A DNA stretch of 64,000 nucleotides from Acholoe squamosa (taxonomy: Eukaryota; Annelida; Polychaeta; Phyllodocida; Polynoidae): the NCBI GenBank assembly GCA_949317995.1, contig OX439040.1, positions 26,824,030 through 26,888,029 on the forward strand, read 5' to 3'. The notes under the pieces were generated by a model. The model ran no database searches, was not told the origin of the DNA, and saw only the letters and a program-made list of their open reading frames with translations. The translations under genes were made by a program, and so were the position numbers. Shown piece by piece: positions 21,751 to 31,125 of the stretch (its first letter is position 1; each line of letters starts with the position of its first letter).

Positions 21751-22316
21751 TGAAACAAATTGTATTATTTACTGTGTATAGGCCACCGGATGGAAACCAA
21801 GCTGCATTTATCGATTCTCTAACTGATGTAATCTCTCAAATTGAAAATAGGAACAATATTGAAATTATTTGTATGGGAGACATGAACTTCAATGTACGTG
21901 AGGATTCTGATATGGTAAATAATCTCTTAAATAAATTAAAAGGGTTTGGTCTAAAGCAAGAAATTAATAATCCCACAAGGAAAAATGCAACCTTGGATCT
22001 TATTTTTACAAATATACGTCCAAATTTTATAACGACTTGAATTACATATAATTTTATTTCAGACCACCTTCCTGTTTTTCTTATAAGAAAAAAATGGAAA
22101 ACCAACGATGAACTTACATACATTGAAGGTAGATCCTATAAGAAACTACCTGATGAGTTATTATTAAGTGAATTTGATGCGTATGACTGGTCAACCTTTG
22201 ATACAACAGAAGATTTAAATACTGCTTGGAATGAAATGGAAAATGCAATAAGAAATATACTAGACAGATTTTGTCCCCTACACAAGTTTCTCGTAAAAAA
22301 GTATAGAGACCCTTGA
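21751..22316 (+). pseudogene. ORF2 endonuclease, C-terminal part and linker (copy 1)
   Basis: Continues the endonuclease: FTVYRPPDGN, CMGDMNFNV, LDLIFTN and DHLPVF boxes, in order. In-frame TGA codons at about 22038 and 22315 break it; both are sense codons in copy 2. Confidence 0.8.
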
Positions 22317-24245
22317 TTGAACCAGCACGTATATGAATCTATAAGAGATAAAAACAAATTACTCTGGTCTGCCAGGAAATCTTTAGACGAACACAAATGG
22401 ATCCAAGCTTCAACATGTAGAAATAAAACAAACAAAATAATAAATAAAGCTAGAAAAAACTTCTTCAAGGAACAAATTGAAGAATACAAAAATGATCATA
22501 GAAAATTTTGGCGAACTGTTAATAACCTCATACCAGGACACCCTAAAACAAAACAAGAAATTAACCTGGTAGACCATGAAAATAATAATACCCCCATTCC
22601 TGCTGACCAAGTTCCAAATTTTATAAACAATTATTTTACACAGATTGGTCCTGTACTTGCAAAAGATCTCTATATACCCTGGAAACCTTACGACAATATC
22701 TGTCTAAACACAATTGAGCCTTTTATTACAAATTCACAAGAAGTATCTAAATTGGTTCATGATATAAATACCATAAAATCCTCAGCAGTTGAAAATATAT
22801 CTACTAAGGTTTTAAAAACTGTGTTTAAACATTCACCTGAAAGGCTTGTAAAAATATTCAACCTATCGTTTATGACAAACACTGTACCAGACTCATGGAA
22901 AATATCCAGAGTAACCCCCATCCCTAAGACAGGCGATACCAAACTTGTAAATAATTATAGACCCATTTCCCTCCTACCGCTACCATGTAAACTATTAGAG
23001 AAAATTGTACATACTAGAGTATATGGATTTCTGGTTAAGGAAAATATCCTGACTCCAAAGCAGGGTGGTTTTCGAGCAGGTTTCAGTACAGTGGATACCC
23101 TATCTAAATTTACTGATGATATTAAAAGGGAATTAAATGTTGGAAATTCTACTATTTCTGCCTTTATTGATCTCAGAAAGGCTTTTGATACAGTAGACCA
23201 TTCGGTCCTCTTAATTAAACTACATCACTATGGAATTCGCTCGGACAACTACCACTGGTTTAAAAACTATTTATTCAATAGAAAACAATTGGTTTTTGCA
23301 AATGGTTTGAGTTCTGATCTGGAAAATATAACTTGTGGAGTACCCCAAGGTTCTATATTAGGTCCTCTGTTATTTTTAATTTATGTAAATGATGTAATTA
23401 AATGTATTAAGACATGTAATATTAGACTCTATGCAGATGATACCGTGATTTATTCATCACACAATAGCTTTAATCAAGCTAAGAGTGAACTTCAACATGA
23501 TTTAGAAAATTACTATACCTGGTGTATTCAAAACAAATTGTCTATCAATATTACGAAAACAAAAATCATGTTATTCACTTCAACAAATCAAAAACTAAAA
23601 ACCTTGGAAGCAAACATATCCATGAACAACCAATTACTACAAATTGTTCCTAGCTATAAGTATCTCGGTGTGACCCTGGACCCTCTTCTCTCTTATAAAT
23701 TTCATCTGAAAAACCAGATCAAAACTATCGCTTATAAAACATATAAACTGTGCTTATTAAGAAAATATCTAGATGTCAAATTAGCAGTAAAAGTTTATAA
23801 AACCACGATACTTCCTTATATGGACTATGCAGATATTTGTTTCTCAAGAACCTATGATAAATATTTGGATCCGCTACAATATGCTCAAAATAGATGTTTG
23901 AAAATATGTCTGGAAGTACCTCATATTACAAATACAAATTTTATACATAATATTACTGGTTGTAATAAACTAATGGACAGAAGATTTGCACATACTGTAA
24001 ACTATATGTACAGCCGTTCGAGATCTATAGATTACAAAATTGTACAAAGGCTTCAAACAAGACAACATGATGCTCCCTTATGTAAAACAATCACACCAAA
24101 CTGTCTCTCCTATATTAGAAGTGTGGAGTTTCATGGTGCCATAACTTGGAATACTCTAACATGTGGTAGAAGGAATGCTGAAACTTTGGAAATATTTAAA
24201 AAGGAAACTAGAATATATCTTAAACCCCTCCTACCTTACACCTAA
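22317..24245 (+). CDS. ORF2 reverse transcriptase (copy 1)
   Basis: About 640 open codons after the last stop. RT signatures lie in order: NNYRPISLLPLPCKLLEK (about 22950-23005), PKQGGFRAGFSTVDTL, FIDLRKAFDTVDHSVLL, TCGVPQGSILGPLLFLIYVN and the catalytic YADD (23430-23441). These are followed by the thumb (SYKYLGVTLD) and a C-terminal CR1/Jockey-type region ending TAA at 24243. No RNase H domain is seen. The sequence belongs to the CR1/L2/Jockey group; the exact clade needs a tree. It has the enzyme core for target-primed reverse transcription, but upstream stops would prevent a full ORF2 protein. Confidence 0.9.
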   Translation: MNQHVYESIRDKNKLLWSARKSLDEHKWIQASTCRNKTNKIINKARKNFFKEQIEEYKNDHRKFWRTVNNLIPGHPKTKQEINLVDHENNNTPIPADQVPNFINNYFTQIGPVLAKDLYIPWKPYDNICLNTIEPFITNSQEVSKLVHDINTIKSSAVENISTKVLKTVFKHSPERLVKIFNLSFMTNTVPDSWKISRVTPIPKTGDTKLVNNYRPISLLPLPCKLLEKIVHTRVYGFLVKENILTPKQGGFRAGFSTVDTLSKFTDDIKRELNVGNSTISAFIDLRKAFDTVDHSVLLIKLHHYGIRSDNYHWFKNYLFNRKQLVFANGLSSDLENITCGVPQGSILGPLLFLIYVNDVIKCIKTCNIRLYADDTVIYSSHNSFNQAKSELQHDLENYYTWCIQNKLSINITKTKIMLFTSTNQKLKTLEANISMNNQLLQIVPSYKYLGVTLDPLLSYKFHLKNQIKTIAYKTYKLCLLRKYLDVKLAVKVYKTTILPYMDYADICFSRTYDKYLDPLQYAQNRCLKICLEVPHITNTNFIHNITGCNKLMDRRFAHTVNYMYSRSRSIDYKIVQRLQTRQHDAPLCKTITPNCLSYIRSVEFHGAITWNTLTCGRRNAETLEIFKKETRIYLKPLLPYT

Positions 24246-24844
24246 TATATAACTGATTATTGTACAGCCTACTTATTTTCTATAGACTCTCTCCCTTACC
24301 CTTCAAATCTCTAAATTTATCTTACTAAGTGTCTAGTTTCCTACTTTAGTAAAATGATTAACTAGCTAGGACCAGAAGGATCAACCCAAAACACTAATTT
24401 AGTGGAGATTCCATAGCTGTCTTTTTGCCACATGAAATTAACTGTTATAATAATTTTTATGTCTAATTTCTTACTGTCTCCATTAATATTTATCTTGATA
24501 TGAACTCAAATAGAAGACTTGTTGAAGCTTCTACTTATCACATCATTAAGTTATCACTGCAGATACACATATATATATTTCGATATCTATCGTATATATC
24601 CTACCAGATAAGAATAACTAGAAATTATGACTCTGACATAAAAACGCAAGTGCCTTTTGTACCGGTTACATACCACTCTTGGCAATAAAGATGTTTAAAA
24701 AAAAAAAAAATAAAAAATTACACGCCTTGTATAAGGTGTGTAAGGCCAAGGATGGAAGTGGCGGACCAGTGAAATGCTTGATTGGAACCACCTAAATATA
24801 CACGCCCTCCCCCCTCCATGACTTCTATCCCAGTAAGGCCCAAG

Positions 24845-26260
24845 GATTGACATGTAGAGATAGGAGGCAGCATTGGGAAGGTGTTCAGGAGAGCACTTCT
24901 GATTGACATGTAGAGATAGGAGGGAGTATTGGGAAGGTGTTCAGGAGAGCACTTCTGATTGACGTGTAGAGATAGGAGGCAGCATTGGGAAGGTGTTCAG
25001 GAGAGCACTTCTGATTGACGTGTAGAGATAGGAGGCAGCATTGGGAAGGTGTTCAGGAGAGCACTTCTGATTGACATGTAGAGATAGGAGGGAGTATTGG
25101 GAAGGTGTTCAGGAGAGCACTTCTGATTGACATGTAGAGATAGGAGGCAGTATTGGGAAGGTGTTCAGGAGTTCAGGAGAGCAGTTCTGATTGACATGTA
25201 GAGATAGGAGGGAGCATTGGGAAGGTGTTCAGGAGAACACTTCTGATTGACATGTAGAGATAGGAGGGAGTATTGGGAAGGTGTTCAGGAGAGCACTTCT
25301 GATTGACATGTAGAGATAGGAGGCAGCATTGGGAAGGTGTTCAGGAGAGCACTTCTGATTGACATGTAGAGATAGGAGGGAGCATTGGGAAGGTGTTCAG
25401 GAGAACACTTCTGATTGACATGTAGAGATAGGAGGGAGTATTGGGAAGGTGTTCAGGAGAGCACTTCTGATTGACATGTAGAGATAGGAGGCAGCATTGG
25501 GAAGGTGTTCAGGAGAGCAGTTCCGATTGACATGTAGAGATAGGAGGGAGTATTGGGAAGGTGTTCAGGAGTTCAGGAGAGCACTTCTGATTGACATGTA
25601 GAGATAGGAGGCAGCATTGGGAAGGTGTTCAGGAGAACACTTCTGATTGACATGTAGAGATAGGAGGGAGTATTGGGAAGGTGTTCAGGAGAGCACTTCT
25701 GATTGACATGTAGAGATAGGAGGGAGTATTGGGAAGGTGTTCAGGAGAGCACTTCTGATTGACATGTAGAGATAGGATGGAGCATTGGGAAGGTGTTCAG
25801 GAGAGCCCTTCTGATTGACATGTAGAGATAGGAGGGAGTATTGGGAAGGTGTTCAGGAGAGCACTTCTGATTGACATGTAGAGATAGGAGGCAGCATTGG
25901 GAAGGTGTTCAGGAGAGCACTTCTGATTGACATGTAGAGATAGGAGGGAGTATTGGGAAGGTGTTCAGGAGGGCACTTCTGATTGACATGTAGAGATAGG
26001 AGGCAGTATTGGGAAGGTGTTCAGGAGAGCACTTCTGATTGACATGTAGAGATAGGAGGGAGCATTGGGAAGGTGTTCAGGAGAGCACTTCTGATTGACA
26101 TGTAGAGATAGGAGGGAGTATTGGGAAGGTGTTCAGGAGAGCAGTTCTGATTGACATGTAGAGATAGGAGGGAGCATTGGGAAGGTGTTCAGGAGAGCAC
26201 TTCTGATTGACATGTAGAGATAGGAGGCAGCATTGGGAAGGTGTTCAGGAGAGCACTTCT
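24845..26260 (+). repeat. 56-bp minisatellite, 25 copies
   Basis: Unit begins GATTGACATGTAGAGATAGG and ends GCACTTCT. Total 1416 bp equals 25 x 56 plus two extra 8-bp GTTCAGGA duplications (about 25168 and 25570). Units alternate mainly at two sites (GGGAG/GGCAG and AGTATTG/AGCATTG), consistent with block amplification. 56 is not divisible by 3 and no long frame runs through it. Confidence 0.95.
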
Positions 26261-26671
26261 ACCCAAGTCTTTAGTGTGCCCTACTGCCTCACATATGCCG
26301 AATCCTGAGTTGAAGAAAATGGCACAAGGCGCACCTGAGGTACTCGGTGGTACATGTATGAGACAGGGTGAGCCTCATACGTCAGCTTTATATTGTGTTT
26401 TAGAACTACTTTCTATCCTAGCCTCCCCCTTCAAAATGTGACAGGTACCGGGTAGTAGAATAAAGTGCTTGGTACCAGTCCTCTATCACGAATACGATTT
26501 GTTCATCAAATCTTCCCATAAGAATCCCAAGGTTAGGTTTACCCATACCTTTACCATGATATAGGCCAGGACAATAACAATGAAAGGAAGAATATAATGA
26601 TCCCTTGATTTTGTTACTTGTCTCCTATTATCCATTGAGTGACCACTCAGCTCTTGCAAACAAAGGCATTA
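26261..26671. other. no recognised gene
   Basis: Spacer between the minisatellite and a MITE. I looked here on the minus strand for the missing C-terminal TSEN54 exon and did not find it. Confidence 0.35.
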
Positions 26672-26903
26672 CCGTAAACTCCCGCGTATAAGACGCGTCC
26701 TCTACGCCAAACAAAATGCTGGGGGGTCTTATAGCTTTCTCTCAAGTTAGGTGTGCGTCTTATACGAGGGGTAATTTTACTATAGAACAGTACTGGATTT
26801 ACAAAATTGAGCATTAAAATGTGCGTCTTATACGCGAAAATGCATGTGCTGAGTTTGGGGTGCGTCTTTGCGCGCGGGCCGTCTCCTACGCGGGAGATTA
26901 CGG
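26672..26903. mobile_element. MITE of the CCGTAA..CGTATAAG family (copy B)
   Basis: Starts CCGTAAACTCCCGCGTATAA and ends, inverted, TACGCGGGAGATTACGG, flanked by TA on both sides (26670-26671, 26904-26905). Internal GCGTCTTATACG words repeat in both orientations. It lies just downstream of the last TSEN54 exon seen (minus-strand gene). Confidence 0.8.
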
Positions 26904-27080
26904 TAGTGATGAAATGGTCAAGCAGCAATGAAGGCCAATGTGTACCGATTGTAGTATCTAAGTGTGTAATAAACTACAAATTCAATACATGAGATTGAAC
27001 CGACTGGAGTGCACATATCTCAGGCTCAATATAGTACTTTCATTATAAAATCAGTTACGATATCAACTTGATAGCCTTAC

Positions 27081-27859
27081 CGGTAGACCGAGCATCTTCT
27101 GGTTTGATTAGTGGCACAACATCTCCCTTCCACAGGTGTCCAGCTGGTGACGTCTCCAGGCTGTATTCACTCATGTGTTGTCTATAAGCTACACGGTACT
27201 CGCCCCAGTTACTCGCTCTGATATTCCTCTTCCATGATGTACCGCCAAGCGAATATTCCCATGTCTTATCATCTCGCCGGTATCGTCTAAACTGGTCTCT
27301 GTCAAAACTATATGTGTCGTCTCTATACATTACACAGCATGGTAGCAGGTCTAGATTGGGCCGGTGCACAGTGATTTGTGATTTATTTGCAAAGTTTGGA
27401 AAATTCAGTTTAGTCCAGTCCCACACAGAGTAAGGAATCCGTGATGTGGGTTTCAGCTCTTCCTGCATTGGGGACGGATTAACTGTATCATCAGGATTAT
27501 CAACAGGGTCTCCATGCCCAACCTCAGAGTCTGCCCTTGGAGCAGGATTTAACCTGGAAATAGAATTTGACTGTTGGGCAGGGGTGGGCTCTGATAACCT
27601 TGGAGAAGATGAAGCTATGTTGTCTGACCATGAAACGCCCTCTGTCTTTACATCTCCAGATGCCGAGCAACCTCCCTCAACCACAACCTGTGACATGTCA
27701 GAGTTATTGACTTTTGGGATTTTTTGTTCAACTTCCATGTCATCAGGTTGACTTTGAATATCACTTCCTGCGTAGTTTTTCCTTTTGTGTTTCCTCTTCT
27801 TGGGTGCGACTTTGGTGTATTGGTCTAGGCGCAGATGACGCTCATATTCTGTTAGTACC
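27081..27859 (-). CDS. TSEN54: tRNA-splicing endonuclease subunit Sen54, large exon
   Basis: TSEN54 is a structural subunit of the nuclear TSEN complex (TSEN2, TSEN34, TSEN15, TSEN54), which cuts introns from pre-tRNA. This exon starts after a CCTTTTCAG acceptor at 27860 and ends at a GTAAGG donor (27075-27080). It encodes VLTEYERHLRLDQYTKV, a basic patch, a variable acidic/Ser-Pro linker, and then WDWTKLNFPNF, SNWGEYRVAY and LWKGDVVPLIKPEDA. These match, in order, conserved blocks of animal TSEN54 (the human counterparts of SPYERQLNLD, NFEQISFPNM, SSWREYK and LWGQPVTPLLSP). The expected C-terminal beta-rich domain of around 100 residues must be in later exon(s) to the left; I did not find them. 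Reading frame and splice phase agree with the four upstream exons. Confidence 0.93.
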
Positions 27860-28270
27860 CTGAAAAGGATTAACCATAAAGAGGTATCAAAAACTTCTGT
27901 TCCAGAGTACTATACATCCATCTAGAAATTCAGCATCTGGCTATTTTTGTAAAACTTTGCTAATGTCAATTTTCGTTTAAATATATACTGGACATATACT
28001 GGACAATGGAGGGATTTGTAAATAGAAGAATTTGTGACATAAATTTACTATCTTCAACCTACAGTACTACTTTCTCAAATTTTCTTGTTTTATTTTCAAA
28101 ACGTCATTTATTGTGTTTGAAAATCAACTCTTCTATTGTATATTAACTGAGAGCCTACATGTTAATTAATGTCTGTGTTTTGATTATTTTCACACGACAT
28201 CATTCACAAGGTCATTTAAAGTTTTGATTTCTTCATATATATAGATGATGAACAATGTATGCATACTCAC

Positions 28271-28422
28271 AAGTGTGGATTGTGTCTGCGTAGGATGTAG
28301 CCATAGCGACTTAGGAAGGCGAAGACTTGGTACTGTTCTAACGTCAGCGTGGTGTCAAGCAGTGTCATGTAGGCCTGTTGTATCGACATGGAGAGACCAC
28401 CGTAATAGATCTCCATCATACC
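28271..28422 (-). CDS. TSEN54: TSEN54 exon (N-terminal Sen54 domain, second half)
   Basis: Acceptor TTGTGCAG before 28422, donor GTGAGT at 28265-28270. Encodes GMMEIYYGGLSMSIQQAYMT, then LEQYQVFAFLSRYGYILRRH. The last stretch is the hallmark YxVxxxLxRxGYxxRR motif of the Sen54 N-terminal domain. Phase joins to TTG|Val at the start of the 27859 exon. Confidence 0.95.
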
Positions 28423-28763
28423 CTGCACAAGGAAACCAGTTATGTCATCAATTCAATATCAATAACCAGTAAACTTATAGAGCCGTGACTGTGATTAATC
28501 AAAGTAGCTAAAATCCGCAGAGGATTAGGAAATAATCTTAATATGCTCCGTATGCATATCTCCTCTCGCAATTTTAGTTTGCTTGGCTTAGAATCAGCTC
28601 GGGGACAGTACTTGCCATAGGAAAATCTTAACATGGTATTTAGCCACCATACATAAGTATTCTTCCATGTTATTAACTTAATAAAGACCGAAAACAACTC
28701 TTGTTATTCCTATATTACGGTACTTTAGGGCACATCATGGAAAATGGCAGTACACAAACTTAC

Positions 28764-28847
28764 GGCATCTAAGAGGAATAGAGCCTCCTCCGGGTTCAAG
28801 TAATCTAAGCCGTCTTCAGAATGACCCATCGTCTGCCAAAACTTTTT
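28764..28847 (-). CDS. TSEN54: TSEN54 exon (KFWQTMG motif)
   Basis: 28 codons between a TGTTACAG acceptor (28848 side) and a GTAAGT donor (28758-28763). Encodes KKFWQTMGHSEDGLDYLNPE then EALFLLDA, the conserved KFWQTMG...L.PEEALYLLE region of TSEN54. The preceding intron, to 54153, is 25.3 kb. Confidence 0.95.
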
Positions 28848-29045
28848 CTGTAACAAAAATTGTAACAGTGTCAAGAACACCCCCTTTAAGGGCCGTTCAA
28901 ATTCCCTGGTCATCATGATGCATCAATGTAGCACTGGCTAGTCTACTCACAAGCACTGCGTTGGTGCATCATGCTGAACCTTCAGGAATGTATTGACCCC
29001 ATAGAGTAAGCATGATACATGAATACTGCCCAGGTGAGTAGCTTG
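28848..29045 (-). other. TSEN54 intron remnant left of the Gypsy insertion
   Basis: Original intron sequence between the exon acceptor and the target duplication CTTG (29042-29045). With 54016-54153 on the other side, the pre-insertion intron would have been about 340 bp. Confidence 0.75.
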
Positions 29046-29119
29046 TGTAATGGTTCGAGTTCTTATATAACTTCGGTTGAGTTTGAGATATGTTAATATC
29101 AAGCAAAACCAGACAAGTT

Positions 29120-29934
29120 ACTGTGAAATTTTTGTCTTTCACCTCCTAAGGGGGTTAATAGAAATTTTTTTCTAGTAACCCCCTTAGGAGGTGAAAGACA
29201 AAAATTTCAAAGAAACATGTTGTTTTTACTGTGGAGATATCGCGCCCCTCGCATACGCCTCGCCCAGCTTCAGTACTTGTCTCGAGCAATATCTTTTCCA
29301 ACAACATATACCATGTATGTAATCTAAACACACTATTTTGCCCACACTAGTCCATAGAGGCCAGTGGTTGCACGCAGGTCCAGCCTGAAGAGACCAAGCT
29401 CGGTCGAAACCACCCTTCGGGAGCAAGCAAGCCCCCTTACCCCCTTAGACTTCAGCTGCTCTTTTTCCCCCCTAAGCTCTGTGAACTCATTCTGGGTACC
29501 AAAAAATCCCCTGTGACAGTGGGATAGGGACCAGAGACTACCTCTGCTGCCACCTACTGTGGTAGCCGCACACTAACATTTACACTGGCACCCATTGGCA
29601 GTATGCTTATTAATGGGAACCAGTGTACCGACCAGGGCGCCATCCAGATGGTCACTGGCACACTAGTGAATTCCAGAGCTGGTAATGGACAGGTACAGTA
29701 CAATACCAAGTCCACATGCTGGGACTGGCAAAATGAGCGGGAGGCTGATAGCCAATCAGAGCACTCCTTGCAACACTGTCATAACAAAAATTGCTGACAG
29801 CCAATCAGCTGAGGCCTATTGTTGGAGTTAGGCAGCCCCACTCCTAGCTATATATTGGAAGCACAAAGGCAGCCGGTGTATACAGCGTGGTCGCATACGG
29901 TAGCGCTAGCAGCCAGAAACACGCCTCGTCTTAC
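29120..29934. mobile_element. 815-bp insertion in the Gypsy LTR with 14-bp target duplication
   Basis: AAACCAGACAAGTT occurs at 29106-29119 and exactly again at 29935-29948. The intact right LTR has this word once, so the DNA between is an insertion. It begins with a perfect 33-bp hairpin (29125-29208) and has no poly-A, terminal inverted repeats or coding motif that I recognise. On the minus strand it contains a TATATAGCTAGGAG box near its start. A long target duplication favours target-primed reverse transcription (SINE-like or Penelope-like), but the class is open. Confidence 0.75.
29125..29208. repeat. perfect 33-bp inverted repeat (hairpin)
   Basis: Arms 29125-29157 and 29176-29208 are exact reverse complements (GAAATTTTTGTCTTTCACCT...), with an 18-nt spacer. 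It could fold into a very stable RNA or DNA hairpin at the end of the 815-bp insertion. Confidence 0.95.
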
Positions 29935-30240
29935 AAACCAGACAAGTTTGCTCGGGTTAGTGCAACCGGCACATAAATTCAGGAGTCACATGAGTTTGAA
30001 GTAGTGCTATAAGGATAGCTCGATGCTCAGCAGGTGTTGTTCTGGCCGTAGCCTGAAGCCGACTGAACTCCCTACGCGGTCCCAGGTAGGGACTGGAGCA
30101 GCTACGACCAGTGCTGCCACCACCCCATAGTGGCCAGAGACCGAAGCGACCTCTGGTCCTATCAGTGGTAATCGCACTGACTGACCTGCCCTCTCGAATA
30201 GGGAGCTAAAACCATATAAGACGCTCCACGAGCCCCTACA

Positions 30241-30414
30241 CTACCACCATCGGCTATAACTACAGTAGAAAACACGTAGGAAATAGGGATCGAGGTAAGT
30301 ATTTACACAATGGTATAGTGGAGCGAAATATATATCAAGTATGTAACACTATGAACCTGTGAAATAACAAACCTTAGTAGTAAATATACTACTTCGAAGT
30401 GAGATACATTTTAA
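30241..30414 (-). other. Gypsy internal remnant before the 3' LTR
   Basis: Between the left LTR and the tail of the inserted non-LTR element. The sequence next to the LTR reads GATGGTGGTAG on the minus strand, a weak candidate polypurine tract. No coding sequence. Confidence 0.45.
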
Positions 30415-30596
30415 CTTTTTTGTTTAAAAATCTCTTTATTGCCAATAGGGTATGTTATTGGTACAAATTCAATGTTAACACCTTAGCTAATGGTCTCGTT
30501 CAGTCCATTCATACGGTAATTGCTGGTATTCATTTTCAAGGTACATATGCTTAGTACATCATTTCACATAGTTTGTACTTTGGTTTAGAAGATGTA

Positions 30597-30598
<2 letters not shown>

Positions 30599-30665
<67 letters not shown>
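30599..30665. repeat. (TA)n microsatellite
   Basis: About 30 TA dinucleotides with one TTTA interruption, in the 3' UTR of copy 2. Confidence 0.95.
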
Positions 30666-31125
30666 AATATCTAAACACACACAAGGTGGAAGCCTCATCA
30701 GGTCTTCCACCTTTAATTCTTAGGATATATAGTTTCGGTTTTATAACCACACATTTAGTACATTTGATTAGGAGTGACTCCATATATACATAGTAGCAAA
30801 ACATAATCTTGAGGCAAAAGCAGTTAGACTGGTATTCCGCTCTAAATTTATGGGATATCCAGCATAGATCAAGGGTATTAAGTAATACAGAGAAAACAGT
30901 GAAAATTTGTATCAGGTACTTAATAACTGTATATAATTCATGTGGCAAAAGAAGGCTATGGACCTCATCCCCACTAGATTAATGTTATAGGTTGATCCTT
31001 CTGGTCCTAGCTTATTTAATCATTTAATAAAGTAAGAAACTAGACACTAGAAAATAAAGGATATATTTGAATTTGACAGGGTATGAGGAGAGGATCTGAT
31101 AATGTATGTAAGAATATAAGGTACA

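Larger units (their letters stand above)
19310..24710 (+). mobile_element. CR1/Jockey-group non-LTR retrotransposon, copy 1 (5'-truncated)
   Basis: Homology to copy 2 begins at 19310 (ATGCCATATATAG), inside ORF1, as expected of a 5'-truncated insertion. ORF1 (to 20210) carries an RRM-like/C-terminal region and a NADAR domain. ORF2 (20520-24245) carries an AP-type endonuclease and reverse transcriptase. The 3' end has AATAAA at 24684-24689 and a poly-A tail at about 24697-24710. An unrelated insertion of about 0.9 kb splits the endonuclease. Several stops mark it as inactive. Confidence 0.9.
29046..30240 (-). repeat. 3' LTR of the Gypsy element (interrupted)
   Basis: About 366 bp of LTR sequence interrupted by an 815-bp insertion plus its 14-bp target duplication. 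LTR parts 29046-29119 and 29949-30240 align throughout with 53644-54011. Confidence 0.88.

Noticed and set aside
24718..24909. 63-codon minus-strand frame at the start of the minisatellite
   Set aside because: Runs into the repeat array; no motif.
26261..26640. Possible C-terminal TSEN54 exon left of the minisatellite
   Set aside because: Minus-strand translations show none of the expected C-terminal beta-strand motifs.
29046..30240. Solo LTR
   Set aside because: Its immediate right flank does not repeat CTTG, whereas the flank of the right LTR at 54012 does. The two are better read as the ends of one element.
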